Shown here in pieces: positions 46,701 to 61,700 of a stretch of DNA of 64,000 bases. The DNA is from Spisula solida. Lineage: Eukaryota; Mollusca; Bivalvia; Venerida; Mactridae. The position numbers and the translations under genes were made by a program. The notes under the pieces are model-generated. The model saw nothing but the letters and a program-made list of their open reading frames with translations, made no database searches and had not been told where the DNA came from. Every line of letters starts with the position of its first letter. Position 1 is the stretch's first letter. The stretch is from positions 40,279,822 through 40,343,821 of the forward strand of contig OX365955.1 in the NCBI GenBank assembly GCA_947247005.1, given 5' to 3'.

Positions 46701-49700
46701 ATCGTGGGAGGACTTTAATACTCTGTTGTGAGAACTTATTGTAAATGTCAACGTCAGTGATAAGAAGATTATACGAGGCTACAGTTCACTGGATGGTAAT
46801 GAACTATACCCCCCATATTTCCTGTGTCTACAACTAGAACTAAACACCTGTCTCAGTCTGTATTCCTCCACTTCATTCAGCCTTAGTGTTTGTTTACCTG
46901 TTTCCTGTCCATCATGTTTCCTAGCTGCCCTTCATACTACATACTTGCATGTACCATCAACATCCCTAAGCAAAGTCCAGGCAGGAGTAGAGAATCACCT
47001 AGTTAAGATACCAGTCAATATTCTGCCCGCCAGGGGGGGGGGCATAGTTTTTCATCCGGGTACTTTGATAAAAACATGAATAGAAGTATCACTGTCGTCT
47101 TTCGCGCTGTCGGCATTCCCGGACCAAAGTCTATTCCCCGGGTTTCAGGGTTGATAAGGTTGTCTAATTCCCGCCTGTATCCCCGCTGCTCCCCCCCCCC
47201 CCCCCCCCCCCCCCCGGGCGGCATAATATTGACTGGTGCATAATTCCAGTAGCTTCAGTTGATTCATTATGAAAGAACAAGGACTCATGTATCAAACCCA
47301 CAACCTCTCAAATAACTGCATGCCAAGCACTCTCAGTGCACAGACAGAGCTCTTGAACCAGGCAATAATTAATTAATGAACAGCAACAACATCTTTTAGT
47401 CAGCATTAAGCACATTTCTGACCCCATTGATACAGCTTGTCAAACAAAGTTACCTACCGGTATTATATACTGTAGGTTATCTGAGCTGTATACATTATCA
47501 AAGATAAATAAGATATATTTTTTCAGTTATAAAGTGATAAATTTGACATAAAACATTTGATACCAGGATTTCCACCATGAATGATTTATCTGTATTTGTT
47601 TTATCCACTGTAGTAACCATCACATTATATCACCTCACAGCTAGTGTATCACCCCACAGTGAAGTGTGTATAATATTAATATTCAATGTTCCATTCCATA
47701 ACTCTTCATTAAGAACGCTTTGCCCTAGGATCTTCAAACTTTACAAGGAGGTTCAACTTGGCGGCCAGCAATAATAGATGACCCCTATTGATTTTGGGGT
47801 CAGTAGGACAAAGGTCAAGGTCACTACATGTATGACCTTTACCATTTCTAACTATTGGGCTGTCATGGGGCAAACATTTTACAAACATCTTTAATTACAG
47901 TACATACAATGCTTTATCCATGTTTGGTGATATTTATGGTTCATTCTATGTCTGACTCTTGCATTGATGGCTAGGCGCTGCTATCGCATCTGTGTGGCTC
48001 GAGATTGTCTGTGCGCTACTGTATTTAACCATTTAACTCTTTATCCCATATGATTGATACATGTATTCACACAATTATCTCTTGTCCAGACAACAGTTAC
48101 ATGTACTATATATTTCATGTCCAGCAATTATGTTCCAGTGATAAGTATTGTTAAGGAGACAATCCAATTCTAGGGATGGACTTAACCAGGCACCTTATCA
48201 AGGGAGACCATTCTTAATTGATATTTGTCCTAAAAGCTTCCTAGTGGATGTGTACGCATCCAGCCCAATCGCTTATCAGAAGTAATATGAAATATGGAGG
48301 AAAGGTTTTTCTCATAAAAATTCTATCATACTATTTGTGTCAAAGCTTTAAAATATATTCTTAACATTGAATTCATTAATTTATTGCAATCTTTACAAAC
48401 GTACTCATTAATATATCTATCTATATAGTACATAGTATAGCAAATAAGTGCTTTTAATATTATGTGCCACAGACTTGTGAGTCAAGTCTTTGAGGTATAA
48501 TGAATGTTTTCCTACTAATTACAAGGTAATATTTGGCTTGGTATCAATGTTAGTCATGCTTGCACCTGTTTACAAATTTATATGATAATATACCGGTATC
48601 TTGTGTTTTATGTGATAAAAATAGTCTGAGATAGCTTACTGAGACAATCATAATTGCAATAATATACTACAATAATAATTACATGATATTTTATATGCAA
48701 GTGCATATACGATGCATATGTTAATATGATGTGGTAATTATACTTGTTGATTTATTACATGTTATTATCACATCTTTAGGGTGTGATGTTTTAATTTTGG
48801 TACCTATTAATTTATGATTTTGTTACAAACTTTACCATTTAAATTAATATCCTGCATGATGTACAGATTAAATGGAATCCTGCTTGAGGGGGTGTCTTTT
48901 CGGAAATTTTGTGAGAGGTTAAAGGGTCATTTAATTTAAAAGGGTTCAAATGAAACTAATGTACTAGTATATCGGATTGTTTTTGGACTGTTTTTGGTGC
49001 AAACATGTATACTATAAGATCAAAATATAACTCCTGTTTCATGTTACAGAGATGCAACTCTTGTTATGACATCCAATAAGATTTGTTGTGGAGACACAAT
49101 TCCTCCAACAGGACTGTCGTGGAGACACAATTCCTCCAACAGGACTGTCGTGGAGACACAATTCCTCCAAAAGGACTGTCGTGGAGACACAATTCCTCCA
49201 ACAGGACTGTCGTGGAGACACAATTCCTCCAACAGAACTGTCGTGGAGACACAATTCCTCCAACAGAACTGTCGTGGAGACACAATTCCTCAAACAGGAC
49301 TGTCGTGCAATTCCTCAAACAGGATTGTCGTGGAGACACAATTCCCCAAACAGGACTGTCGTGCAATTCCTCAAACAGGACTGTCGTGCAATTCCTCAAA
49401 CAGGACTGTCGTGGAGACACAATTCCTCAAACAGGACTGTCGTGGAGACACAATTCCTCAAACAGGACTGTCGTGGAGACACAATTCCTCAAACAGGACT
49501 GTCGTGGAGACACAATTCCTCAAACAGGTTGTCGTTGGGACAAAATTCTAGTTGAAACAAGAGTTTTACTAGATGATCATAATGTAGGCATAATAGTGAC
49601 TCATGTGTATGTCAGAGTGAGTCATAATAATAACAAGTAGTCCCAGATAGATTAACTCAGTTTCTCTAAAATCATTGCAATCTGAGAATGATGCACTGTC

Positions 49701-52700
49701 AGCTTCCAACATTAATTGTACACAAAGTTCTTGACATTGTTTTACATTATTAGATTTTATCTTAAACTTCTACTTGATTGGGTAGACAATTAATGTCAGG
49801 GCTGTAATGAGAGACAAAAACGCCTTGGGAGACAAAAAAACCTCCGTAAGGCACACTGCTAGGTAAGCACTACCGAGAACTTTCTTGTTACGGACCGCTG
49901 CGGTTGTGCTCTATATCACTTTGCTGTGCAATGATCTGCCATCCATGAGCACTCGCCGGTAGCATATAAATTGTCCGCTTCGTCGGCTATGCAGTGCTTT
50001 ATTGAAGCAAGCCGTTCCATAGCATAGCGCTATTGAGCGCTCTGTTATTGGGCTTGAGTTAGGCGACAGGCTCTTAATAAGGTTTTCAAGACTGTCAATT
50101 CCCTATAATATACATGTAGACAGTGAGGGATAGTACTAATGGCATACTGTGAACTTTAAGCCTGGCTTATTATCAGGCGGAAATCTTCATTTTCTATTGT
50201 TTGTTTTCTTGGTTTGGTGAGCATGTTTTTAGGTAGAACTAGATAAGAGATGGATAAACAGTACCTGGTTAATTATCAGAGGTATGCTGTGAGACTCGAG
50301 CCATGTGCTCTGCCAACGGCCACATGTACTGTATTATCATAAATAAACACACTGTGTGAACAACATATGCTGCAACCTTGCAGTGTGTATAAATATAATA
50401 ACCACTTAATGTTTTCAACAGAAGTTGAGTATTTTGATTAAATCGGCCTAGAGTTGGTCTACATGTATATGTTAATTGATTTTGATAGGCTGGAATTTTT
50501 ATTTGAATTAATACCAGGGGTTTAAATTCATATGAAATATTGATTTTGATCGAATTTGATTATGTACAGTAAAATCCGTATGTATTATGGCTAGTCATGG
50601 GAGAACCAAAATTATGAAAGTTATAATTTCTTCTGATGTCTGGGACTCCTGATTCTGCTGATGATGTATACATAAGTTAGGTTGAGTTAGGCCAGAGTTC
50701 TTTTATTTTGCATATAATGTTTTGATGATAAATGGACCAGCCTTGTATTATTATTTCATTATTTTGTTAATAATAAGTTTTATTATATTAGTGTTTCACT
50801 GTAATGTACTAGTCTTAAGATAAATTGGCTGTTTTCTTGAAAACTAACACTGTTGTTGAGTGTTGATTGCTTTAAATTGGACCGTCATTGACTATTCTAC
50901 CACCAACAGCTTGTGGAAGCTATAGTTTTAGTTTTTATTTTTATTTTTTCCCCTCCTCCTGTAATTTTTTTTCTGAAAAATGTCCGAGTAACAAAAAAAT
51001 TTAAAACTCTGGCCTTATGCTACTGGTAGACTTTAGCATGATATATCCCTATATCCCAACTTCACATTGAGATTCTTGTTAACAGTGAAAGCTCTGATTC
51101 ACAAATCGCTGTCATCTCAATGAATCTGCTAATAAATTAATGGTATAACATGCATACAATGTATGCACTTACACAGCATGTGGTCATTATAGATAATTTG
51201 ATTAATTCTTGGATTATACAATATTCATGTGCAAACCACAAACAGTTATTAATTATTCTGTGACCTGGGTAATGTTAAATAATCACATTTCTATCAGACA
51301 CATGTCTGACTATCTGTCTGCCTTCCAGCCCACTGCTCACCGGTCTACCCAACATGCATGTCCGTAAAAAAACCATTAAAAACTGCATAAAAATCTTATG
51401 GCTTATAATTTATATACTTTGGGAAAATTACAGATTCGTAAGTTAGTCAATAACTCTAGAACCAAACATTATACAGCTCATGTGGCCTTAAATCATACAC
51501 ACTGTTATAAATGCAGGAATGAGAAGTCAAGGAGAAAGCATTAATTGAATTAATTCATGATAAGCCTTACATTTACTGATAAGCCTCCTGTTTTCTACAG
51601 GTATATGTAAGATTTGATAGGTCTGATATATACAGACTTGTTCATTAAGCAGTTGTAAAAATATTCTAGCATTGTCTGGGTTTTGTTTGGTTCATCACTT
51701 GAGTAGTAATATACTGTAAACCAATTTACTTTCGCGAATACTAACTTTCGTATTTTGCTGATCGTCTGCATATTAGCGACTACAAATTTTCGCGTTTTTT
51801 AAGGTTCCCGCCATGTCCATATTAATGTTTTAAGCTGCATTGCTTTCAAGGCGACTTAATTTCGTGAAATTCTACCTCTCATGAACTCTGTGAAATTAAA
51901 TCGTGTTAAATAATTTCTTGGTTTACAGCATTAACTATAGCATTGCCTGGGTATTGTACAATTTGTATAAACAATAAAGTATCTAACTTGAAGTTGAATT
52001 GTTTAAATAATTGTCTGAGTATAAGTATACATGTGTTAATAATTATGCAATGAAACTATGAAGTTAATAGACTTGCATTACGTTAATAACTCTGCATTAC
52101 AATATGAAGGAATATATTTCATAAAAGTCGTTAACAAGCTGCGACGTACGAGAATTGTGGAAAGTAGTGGCCTAGAGGTTGAGCGTGTGTTTTGTGATCG
52201 AGAAGTCCAGGGTTCGATCCCCATCTGCGCCACTGCTTAATTTCTTCGAGCAAGAATAACCCACAATGCTCCACTCGACGTGTCTGTACATGTTCAATAT
52301 TCCTTGACGCTGTATCTAGATGTTGGCTGCAGGAGGGAAATGGGAGACTCAAATGCAGGTTACCTCAGGCAGCCCAATGACCAGGAGCAGTTAAATTTCA
52401 AATGGTGGCTGAAATGCTGAATTGCTGAAAGTGGCCCTCGAAAACTGGTAACTTAACTTAGTATATAAAATTATATCGTTGTTATACATATTACAGGTTA
52501 TAGTGTTATATAACATAATATGTAAATATTAGAACTTGTTGTATATTTCCAGGTGTCCAAACTTGTGATACTCCATGAGGAAGCTGAAGATGGAAATGCT
52601 ATGCCAGATCTATCCCGGCCTATACAGGTCGTCAAGATGGCCGTGGATAACCTAGTCAAGGTCAGTCTATTGTACCCTTTATATTTCACACCTTGTCTTT

Positions 52701-55700
52701 ATTTAAAACTTATTAAATGGCAGCCAAAATAGGTTTTCTACTGTTTTCCTCGTATTTTCACAATTTTTACTGGATTTGCTTCAAATTATTTTTCTTTGAA
52801 TCTTCTTTCATTTTTTACCTGCGTGCAATACACGACGGGATTTACGGTACTGTTAGTGGGAATTTAATTTCACTTTTTGAATATATAGAGTCACACTGAT
52901 AAAGTTTTTTGAAAAATTTGATGTGAAATAAATTTGGCAAGTTGACTGATTTAATTAATGATTTGGAATTTAATTAAAATCCCAAAAAGTGGGAGCATCT
53001 GAATTGGCACACTGCCTATATATTGGCATTTGAGGACAGATTGACCAGTGGGGAATTTAGTTTAAACAATATTCTTCTCAGTGTATTATTCTCACCTGGG
53101 TTGAAATGGTCTATTCAAACTGTGGTACACATGTAGGCAACTCCTGAATGTCTTACTGCTTCACATGACCACATCTATACATGTAGATATAGCATGGAGA
53201 ACTTGATGTGATCCTCACCTTTATGCATGAATATATTACAAGGTTCTTGCATTGAATATATAAATCTCCGCAAGCAAGTAGGCTATATCTGTCCTTTAGA
53301 ATCGTGTTTGTATTACACCTACTCTCTGCTTATGAAAACATACAACCGGGGTTATACATATAGAAATATATCATCAGTTAAATTATGCTAATAGAAGGTT
53401 GAGGATCATGTCAAATTCTCTGTACTATATATGTAAGGGGTACTTATGTCATTAAATATGATGGTCCATATCTTCAATGTTTTTATTATATTTCCAATAT
53501 GGTCTGTTAAATATCAATATAGATCCCCAGCGAAAATGGTCAGTGAAATTGACAACAAACAATTGTAGGATGTGAACCGTGGCTAACCTTTGTTGACATT
53601 ATACTCTCCGTATTGTAACTGTGTACATGTGTGCATCTATGCTAGAAACATTGTTACTGTCATAGTCACCGCATATAAACTAAATCACTGTATGAATTAT
53701 TGGGATACTATACAATTCAACTTGTACATATATGACTTATTGTGATTAAAAACATTTGTGATTTCTGATCACTGTATGACTTATTGCAGGACTATACAAT
53801 TCAGCATGTACGCCTTTTTGCGATAACCGGAAGTTGACTCGTTTATACACTGTGATAGTGATAGAATTGTGACATTTTGATATGAACATTGGCTATACTT
53901 TCTGAATCCAAAGTATCACAAAATATTAAAATTATAACAAATGTTGGCTGATGGATTACAAATGTTTTGTGAAAATCAAATCAGGCTAGAAGTTCATGTT
54001 GTGAAAATTAGCTGTGATTATGAGTGCTTGAATTGAAGTTTTGTACAAAATTGTGTTTTCTTTTGGATTTTGGAATTGTGTTTTTGTGTTTAAGGCCATT
54101 GCGACACATTTTGACTAATTCACTTCACAAGTAAACTGTAATTTCAATGCAGATTTTTGAATATCCAGTTTTAAGTAAAAATTGTCGGTGAATATGCAAT
54201 ATAATTTTAATCTCTGATGAGAATACTGAAGTAGATAGAAGGGGTAATAGTCCGGCAGAACTTGCACTGGACCGTGCAATGTCTTCTATACAAAATGTTT
54301 TTACATTTTCTTGTTCTCCTGGCAATACCATAACATAATCCGGATGATGCCACCTTGTCATCATTGAGCAATTCTCACAATGAGGCCCCGAAGGGGTACA
54401 TGGATTTTCATGAATTAGGCAGTATAAGTACACTATCGTTTAGTCAAACGTGAAGCAATACACCTTAAATGTTATTTATATTGTAATAAATAATGCGTTG
54501 CATCATTATATACAACCTTTGTAATAGTTACATGTGGAAATGAGGCCCTGCAGGCTGTTTACGTCTTATAGGAGGCCCGTTTTTAGACAAAGGTATGAAT
54601 TAAACCAGTCAATGATACATGGTACCATATTTTTCATTATATTGATACTTTCTATTGAATTCAGTATTACTGGCAACTATCAACAACCTACATTGCATGA
54701 CTAAATATTTTATTTCATTAAATTGAGGCCCTATCAAGGGTAAATCCAAATGTAGAAAAATGAGTGAAATTTTATAAAATCGACGTCAAGATATTTTTTA
54801 TTATGTTATACTTTAATGAATGCAATTATAACCGTAACTTATATTGTTATGGCCGTGTGATCTAAATATTCGTGTGCCACATTTTGAAAAAGTAAAATTT
54901 AGCAATGAGGCCCTGCATGAATGTTAAACTAGAAATAAGACAAAAATGGTAAATTTTCAATGTTCAATTATCCATTTCAACATATCAAACAATAGATCTT
55001 AATGTTTAGTTAAATCATAGTATTGTTAAGAATACATAACTTAATGATATATAGAAATAAAATCATCAACTGAGGCCCGGAATGGATCGATATAATACGG
55101 GGTTCTGTCTTATCAATGCACTTACGGATATCTGAAACTTACGCTCAAATTAAAATTCCTTATAATGATTTTACTACAAACTACAAATAGGGGATAGATT
55201 TTGTTTGTAGGAGTTCATCAACGAAAAATCGTTAAAATTGCACCACACTGTGTAGTAGTTAAATAATTATAATGAATTTAAATTTGGACGTAAGTTTAAG
55301 AATTCCATTAGTGCTTTGATGAAACAGTACAAGATAATTTTCATTTTGCATATTAGTATCATGCAAATGGTAGCAAAGCTTGATTAATCTAAAAAATATT
55401 TTAAGAAGGATCGGGATATTTTTACTTCTGAAGTTATCATCAATTTGGATATTCAATCTGCATTTTCCTTTCACACAAGATGCTGCCATGCTATTACTAC
55501 TGGCAACAAGGCCATATAAGGCACTCACCACCATCATCAAGGTCAGTGAGTATATGCCCTACCCAGATGTAATCCTTACCACAGCAGAGTACAACCGTTT
55601 TATGCCTCATGCCTCGCCGCTATTAACTATAGACATTCCCAGCCATATTGGGTTCTCACAACAATGGTGTACATCTCTTTGATGTACTCGTCATCATCAA

Positions 55701-58700
55701 GTACAACCATTTCAACATCAGGGTGTACAAGGTCCTTTTGGGATGCCAATCACAATTAAGTTAAATAATTTCAAGCTGTTTTGGGTAAAAATCATCACAA
55801 CCTATTATATTTTGTACACTCCCTTATGTGTACATATGACCACGAAGCGAAGTACAGTCACTGAAAGCCATGTGGAACTCATTATCTCAGAGTGCAACCA
55901 CCCAATGCCCCATTGAGTACTCTCTAGTCACTACCATCGTTTACTGCAAGTGAATATGAATACCAGATATATGTGGCGCCATTTCCATGCGTTCAAGACG
56001 CAATACATAGTGTTGGAGCCACCGGGGCGCAGGTGCACCCTCTATTAGCGCAGATACAGCATAATCTGACCAGAGGGACAGAGGGAGAGAAAGCCCCACG
56101 GAATTAGATACAGGCATGTCCGGTGCTGCAGGAGTGCGTCTTACTTTTTCTAATAGACAGCCTGGTTCTATAATGTACCCGGTGTATAGCACCGTTACAC
56201 AGCTTCCGGCATCTTTATATTACATCCCATACCGTCATACATAGCGGGAAATACCACAAATAGAATTTTTGAAATGTCCAGTTCCCATGCCAGGAACTGA
56301 TCCCGCGACCGCTGTGTTGACAGCCCAGTACATTACCAGGAAACGATCGCCTATATATACCTCGAAGCTCTATTAATGGCGAACTCACCAACTTACCAAG
56401 TAAATTCATTCAAATCCCATAGGATAAATCACATGCATATTCCATCCTCAATGGAACCCAAGCACAACTGAGTGCAATATTGTATTGAAAACTGCCACAC
56501 AACTAACGTTGATTAATGGGTTATGTCACTGTTGAGTACTGCCTTCCCTGACAAATATGTTGTCTTTTGAGGTCCCAACATAACCTTGGATGGGTGTGTC
56601 GGTCAATGTTTAGTACTTCAAGTCCAATGCATCTGTAGCTTGCAGTGGTATGTACATGTAGAGCCAGGAATGTTCGTAACCGACAGTGGCAATTCCCTTT
56701 AAATACGGTTTGACTGAGCTAATGGTGGGTGCCTTACAGAACTGAATACTAGTATACTGTATAGCTTTCCACTGTGTTGTGTACATGTACCCCACCTATT
56801 CATGAATGGCTGCACTAGACATTGGGAAAAGTCATACTTGGTGGTGGCGTTGAGTTTGAAATGGTGATCGGAATGACAGTACGTAGTCACTAGGGCGTCA
56901 TTTGAACCTGATATAGCTTGGAATTAATTAATTGGAGGGGTGTTTTGTAGCTGTATTGTTACATATGTCATGCTTTGTTGTTTCTGATGAGTGCAGTCTA
57001 CCCTGTCCGACTAGCATTATCCTTTTTAAATACCATAAAGGTATTCACATGGCAGTAGTTGGTGAGGATCACTTTCAGTACATAGAGATTGTACTGGCAA
57101 GAATATACCAGCCACATGCAGCCACATGCATTGATATCTCACATAACGTTTATTCATCAAGCCGTAATTGAATTTACCGTTATTCAGGCTTCAATGTCAT
57201 GCCATGCAAATCAAGTTGTTTATACTTATCTAAGTCACTTGCTTATAGGCTTGATACGACACATAGATACTTCATTTTTGATTGTCAATACACGTGTAAT
57301 GAAATGATAACAATTTATTCTGATAAAAGTCTCATTTTTATAGTTCAACACACACACAGGGCCTCATTTCCCTATTTTACTTATTCAGAACGTGGTACTT
57401 CTATAACTTAAATATACCAAGTCTTATATGACTTCCAGTTATGATTATTATAAAGTGTCTTTCTTAAAATATAAGAGAAATAAAAACATATTTAAAAGAT
57501 TACATCCTTTTTCGTGCATTAACCCTTACCAGGGCCTCGATTTTCATTAAAACATGTTAAGCAATGCATTGCAGGTTCCTTATACTTATCAATGCCATCG
57601 AATATACTACTTATTAGCAATATAAAGACATATTTACTTTACATTTATTCATTTATTTATTTAATTAATATTTTTGTGTAATACCGGGCCTCATGTTAGG
57701 CTTAAACCACAAATGGGGCCTCATTTCCACATTTTATTATTACAAAGTTTGTATATATCGATGTAACGCATTATCAAACACAATACTGTTGCCTTTAATG
57801 TGTTTTGATTCACATTTGATTGAATAGTTATGTATATATAGTGATTAATTCGAGAAAAAACGTGTTCCCCTTTTGGGCCTCATTGTGAGAATTGCTCAAT
57901 GATGACAAGGTGGCATCATTCGGATTCTGTTAAAGTATAGTCCAGAGAACAAGAAATTGCAAAAACATTTTGTATAGAAGACATTGCACGGTTACCCCAA
58001 AAATTGCCGTTTATCTGCCGGACTATAATGAAGTAAATGGTTTGTGTAAGACAGAACGATACATTGATTGAGGGGTATATGGAGTGTTGGGTTAGTGTAT
58101 GACTCACTGGTGTGCCGCCGTAACTCAATGGTTAGTGCGCTTGCTATCAACGGGTGGAGATACTCATATGCTGACTTGCAAATAAAGGCTATGCTTTGCA
58201 TTTAAAAAGAAAAAAACCAATGCATGTTAAGGATAGTGCACAGTTTGTTGGGTTGCACCCAGCACCATGTTTGTTATATTCTATTACACATACAGCACTG
58301 AGTGTGCTCACTACTGGATATAATACAGGATATATCAATAATGTTGGCAGGTGTGTTAACGAGGTAAAACCTGAATATACTTTGTCCTAATTACAACCCC
58401 CTCCTAAACAAGTTAATTATCTAACATACAGGAACATACAACATCATTAAAACATAATATAATATGTACTCACAGTACCAACTTACACATTGACGATATG
58501 TCATAATTCTGATAAACTATAAAAAATAGAAGTACTTAATATTACCTATAGGAACATAGTCAGGCTATCTGAGAGAGCCACAATTACTTACTTTACTGTA
58601 AAATCATTATTATTCGAGGGAGTCGAAATTTCGTTCATTTCGTTGTTGAACTCAACCACGAAATATAATCCCCACGATTAATCAACATACCCAAAACAGA

Positions 58701-61700
58701 ACATAGGTTTACTCTTCCATGTTTTGTAATCCACAAATTTACTACCCCACGAAAATGCATTTTCATCAAAATCCACGAAATTGAAAACCTTGTTGTTGTT
58801 GTTGACACCGAGGAAGTGAGTACCATACAATGTGGAATAAAGTTCTTGGGTACTGTTTTATCAAAAAAGTATTTAAACTTTCGCTCAGATTCAAATTCAT
58901 TATAATTCTTCAACAACTACCAATGAGGTACAGCCATGTGTTGTAGGAGTTAATTAAATGAAATCTTATCAATATTGCACATCCCGTTCCCTTTATTAGT
59001 CATTGTGAAAGAAGCACATGTACAAAGAATTTAAATTTCGATTTAAGTAAGTGCTTTGATAAAACAGTATATTATGAGTACCCTGGGTACTGCTTTATCA
59101 AAGCACTTACAAAATCTTAAAGTTACGCTCAAATTTAAATCCTTTGTAACGCTTTTACACCCTCAAATAGCCAACAGATATTGTTTGTAGGAGTTCATTA
59201 GGTTAAGATTTCCATAAGTGCTTTGATAAAACACTACCCTGGAGTGTTACTTTTTGCACCTTTGATTTAATCTGCTTAGAATGAGGCATAATGGGTGTGC
59301 ACAAATTGTTTTCAGTAGGAAACCTAGTTCTGTGAGCCTTGTTAATGTTTTCTATCTCTTGGTAAGTTTGTCTCTCAGTGCCTTGTTCCTGCTGTGTTAA
59401 TGTTGATGAATCTAGACATTTATTACGTACAACAAGACTCACATCTGACACGTTTTGTCTCTATAGGTCGGTTACGAAACAATAAATAGCAGCGAAGATC
59501 AGATCCTGAAACAAGACATGCCACCTGCATTGAGACGAGTAGAGGAATCTTCTGTGTCACTTCTGCAAGCTTCTGAGATGCTCCGACACGATCCATATTC
59601 TGCTCCGGCTCGCAAGAAGCTTATTGATGGATCTAGAGGTATTTATGTTGTTAAGAAGAGATGTTTTTATTAAAAAAAGTTGAAGTGCAAGTTGAAGTCC
59701 ACTTCCAAACCAAAAGCGTCTGCTTTGCCGATTGAAGTCAACCCCCCTATTATTGAGTCGACAGTCGGCTGTAACACAAAATGACAATGACAAAATTAGT
59801 GATGCATTATTTTGTCATTTGAAAAAAGAACTTTCAAAAATGTACAAGTGAGAAATGAGCTTGATAATCGCCAATTTTAGACATTTCCATGGACGAACTT
59901 GAAATTGAGTATTTTAATACATTAAATAGTTAAAGGATATAAAATGCACTTCTGTTAAAATGAAGACATTCAGAAGAAATTTTGCAATATTTTTGAATCC
60001 CTATACCTTGGGTACTTAATTATGCTGCAGTTCCACTACTGGTCAGAAATCCAGATACTCACCGTACTGTGTCAAGAGAAATTTATATAATATTAAGTGG
60101 TTAGAACTTGTGTTTCATCATTCAAGTAAACAAGACTTAGTGTATTGTTAAACAACTGATCATAAATTATGTACTTGACATGTCGAGACAATGTTTATAA
60201 ATAATGTTTATATCTGAGACTTTATTGAACTGTACAGATAATACGCTCGAGAGTTGACGATGATTGAGGTCAAACTGTAGCATTCTCTACTTATATCGGA
60301 GACTTTTTTTTAACCGTACAGATAATACGCTCGTGAGTTGACGATGATTGAGGTCAAACTGTAGCATTCTCTACTTAAACAGTTGTTTCCTTAACAAACA
60401 ATTAATATTTGAATTCTTATAAGTGCAACCATGTGACCCTACTTATACTAACTTATATAGTAATATAAAGACATAATGCAGACCTTACAATGTGATTGAC
60501 AATCATTGGTTGGGAATACTGCAGCATTCTCTACTTGAGAAAGTGTATGAAAGAAATGAGGACAGAAACTGTTGTTTCCTTAACAAACAATTAACAATTG
60601 AATTCTTACAAGTGCAACCATGTGACCCTACTTGTACTAACTTATAGAGTAATATAAAGACATATTGTAGACCATACATGATGATGTGTTGCACATTGAT
60701 TTAACAATCAGGGGTGTCAATATTCCTGATTAATCCGGAATTCCGGATTTATCTATCCTGAAAGAGCTATGATTTCTGACCAAAATGGAAGTTATTGGAT
60801 AAAAATATCTCAAGAAATGGCAAAGCTATGGCCTATTTAATCTGCTCTGAAGGATTTTATTCAATACAAACCGAGTTAGATATTGAAACAATGTGGTTGA
60901 AGGCAACTTGTTTGGCAAAACTGGTCGGCAGCATATGATTTTCAGGATTTTTAATTTGGCTATGTTGACACCCCTGAACAATTAACCTCTTGTTGCTATT
61001 CATGTTGTTGATATGGCATCATTGTATAGTATGCTGTATGTTAACCATATTTCTGTTAAGTCAGTGGCAGTGACCATACCAGCATACAGTATTCTTGGGT
61101 ACCCACCAATACCGTATATTAATATCTGCTCTATCAATACCATTGCTGGTGTACCAGCAGGGTGTTAGTTGAATCCCCTGACTTAGCTTGTTATCTGTGT
61201 GAACATTTCCTCATCTAGGTTTTAAACCTGTCTCCTGCAGGGTGCTAGTTGAGTTCCCTGACTTAGCTTGTTATCTTCTGAAACAATGCCTCATCTTGGT
61301 TTTAAACCTGTCTCCTGCAGGGTGCTAGTTGAGTCACCTGACTTAGCTTGTTATCTTCTGAAACAATGTCTCATCTTGGTTTTAAACCTGTCTCCTGCAG
61401 GGTGCTAGTTGAGTTCCCTGACTTAGCCTGTTATCTTCTGAAACAATGCCTCATCTTGGTTTTAAACCTGTCTCCTGCAGGGTGCTAGTTGAGTTCCATG
61501 ACTTAGCTTGTTATCTGTCGGAACAATTCCTCATCAGGGTATTAAACCTGTCTCCTGCAAGGTGCTAGTTGAACCCCCTGACTTAGCTTGTTATCAGTCG
61601 GAACATTTCCTCACCTGGGTTTTTAAACCTGTCTCCTGTAGGATGCTAGTTGTTGAGTCAAATGACTTGGCTTGTTATCTGTTGGAACATTGCCTCATCT

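Noticed and set aside
49066..49640. Repeat proteins of 155-185 residues on the plus strand and 79-118 on the minus strand
   Set aside because: They are three frames and both strands of the same 31-bp minisatellite, with no start context or splice signals.
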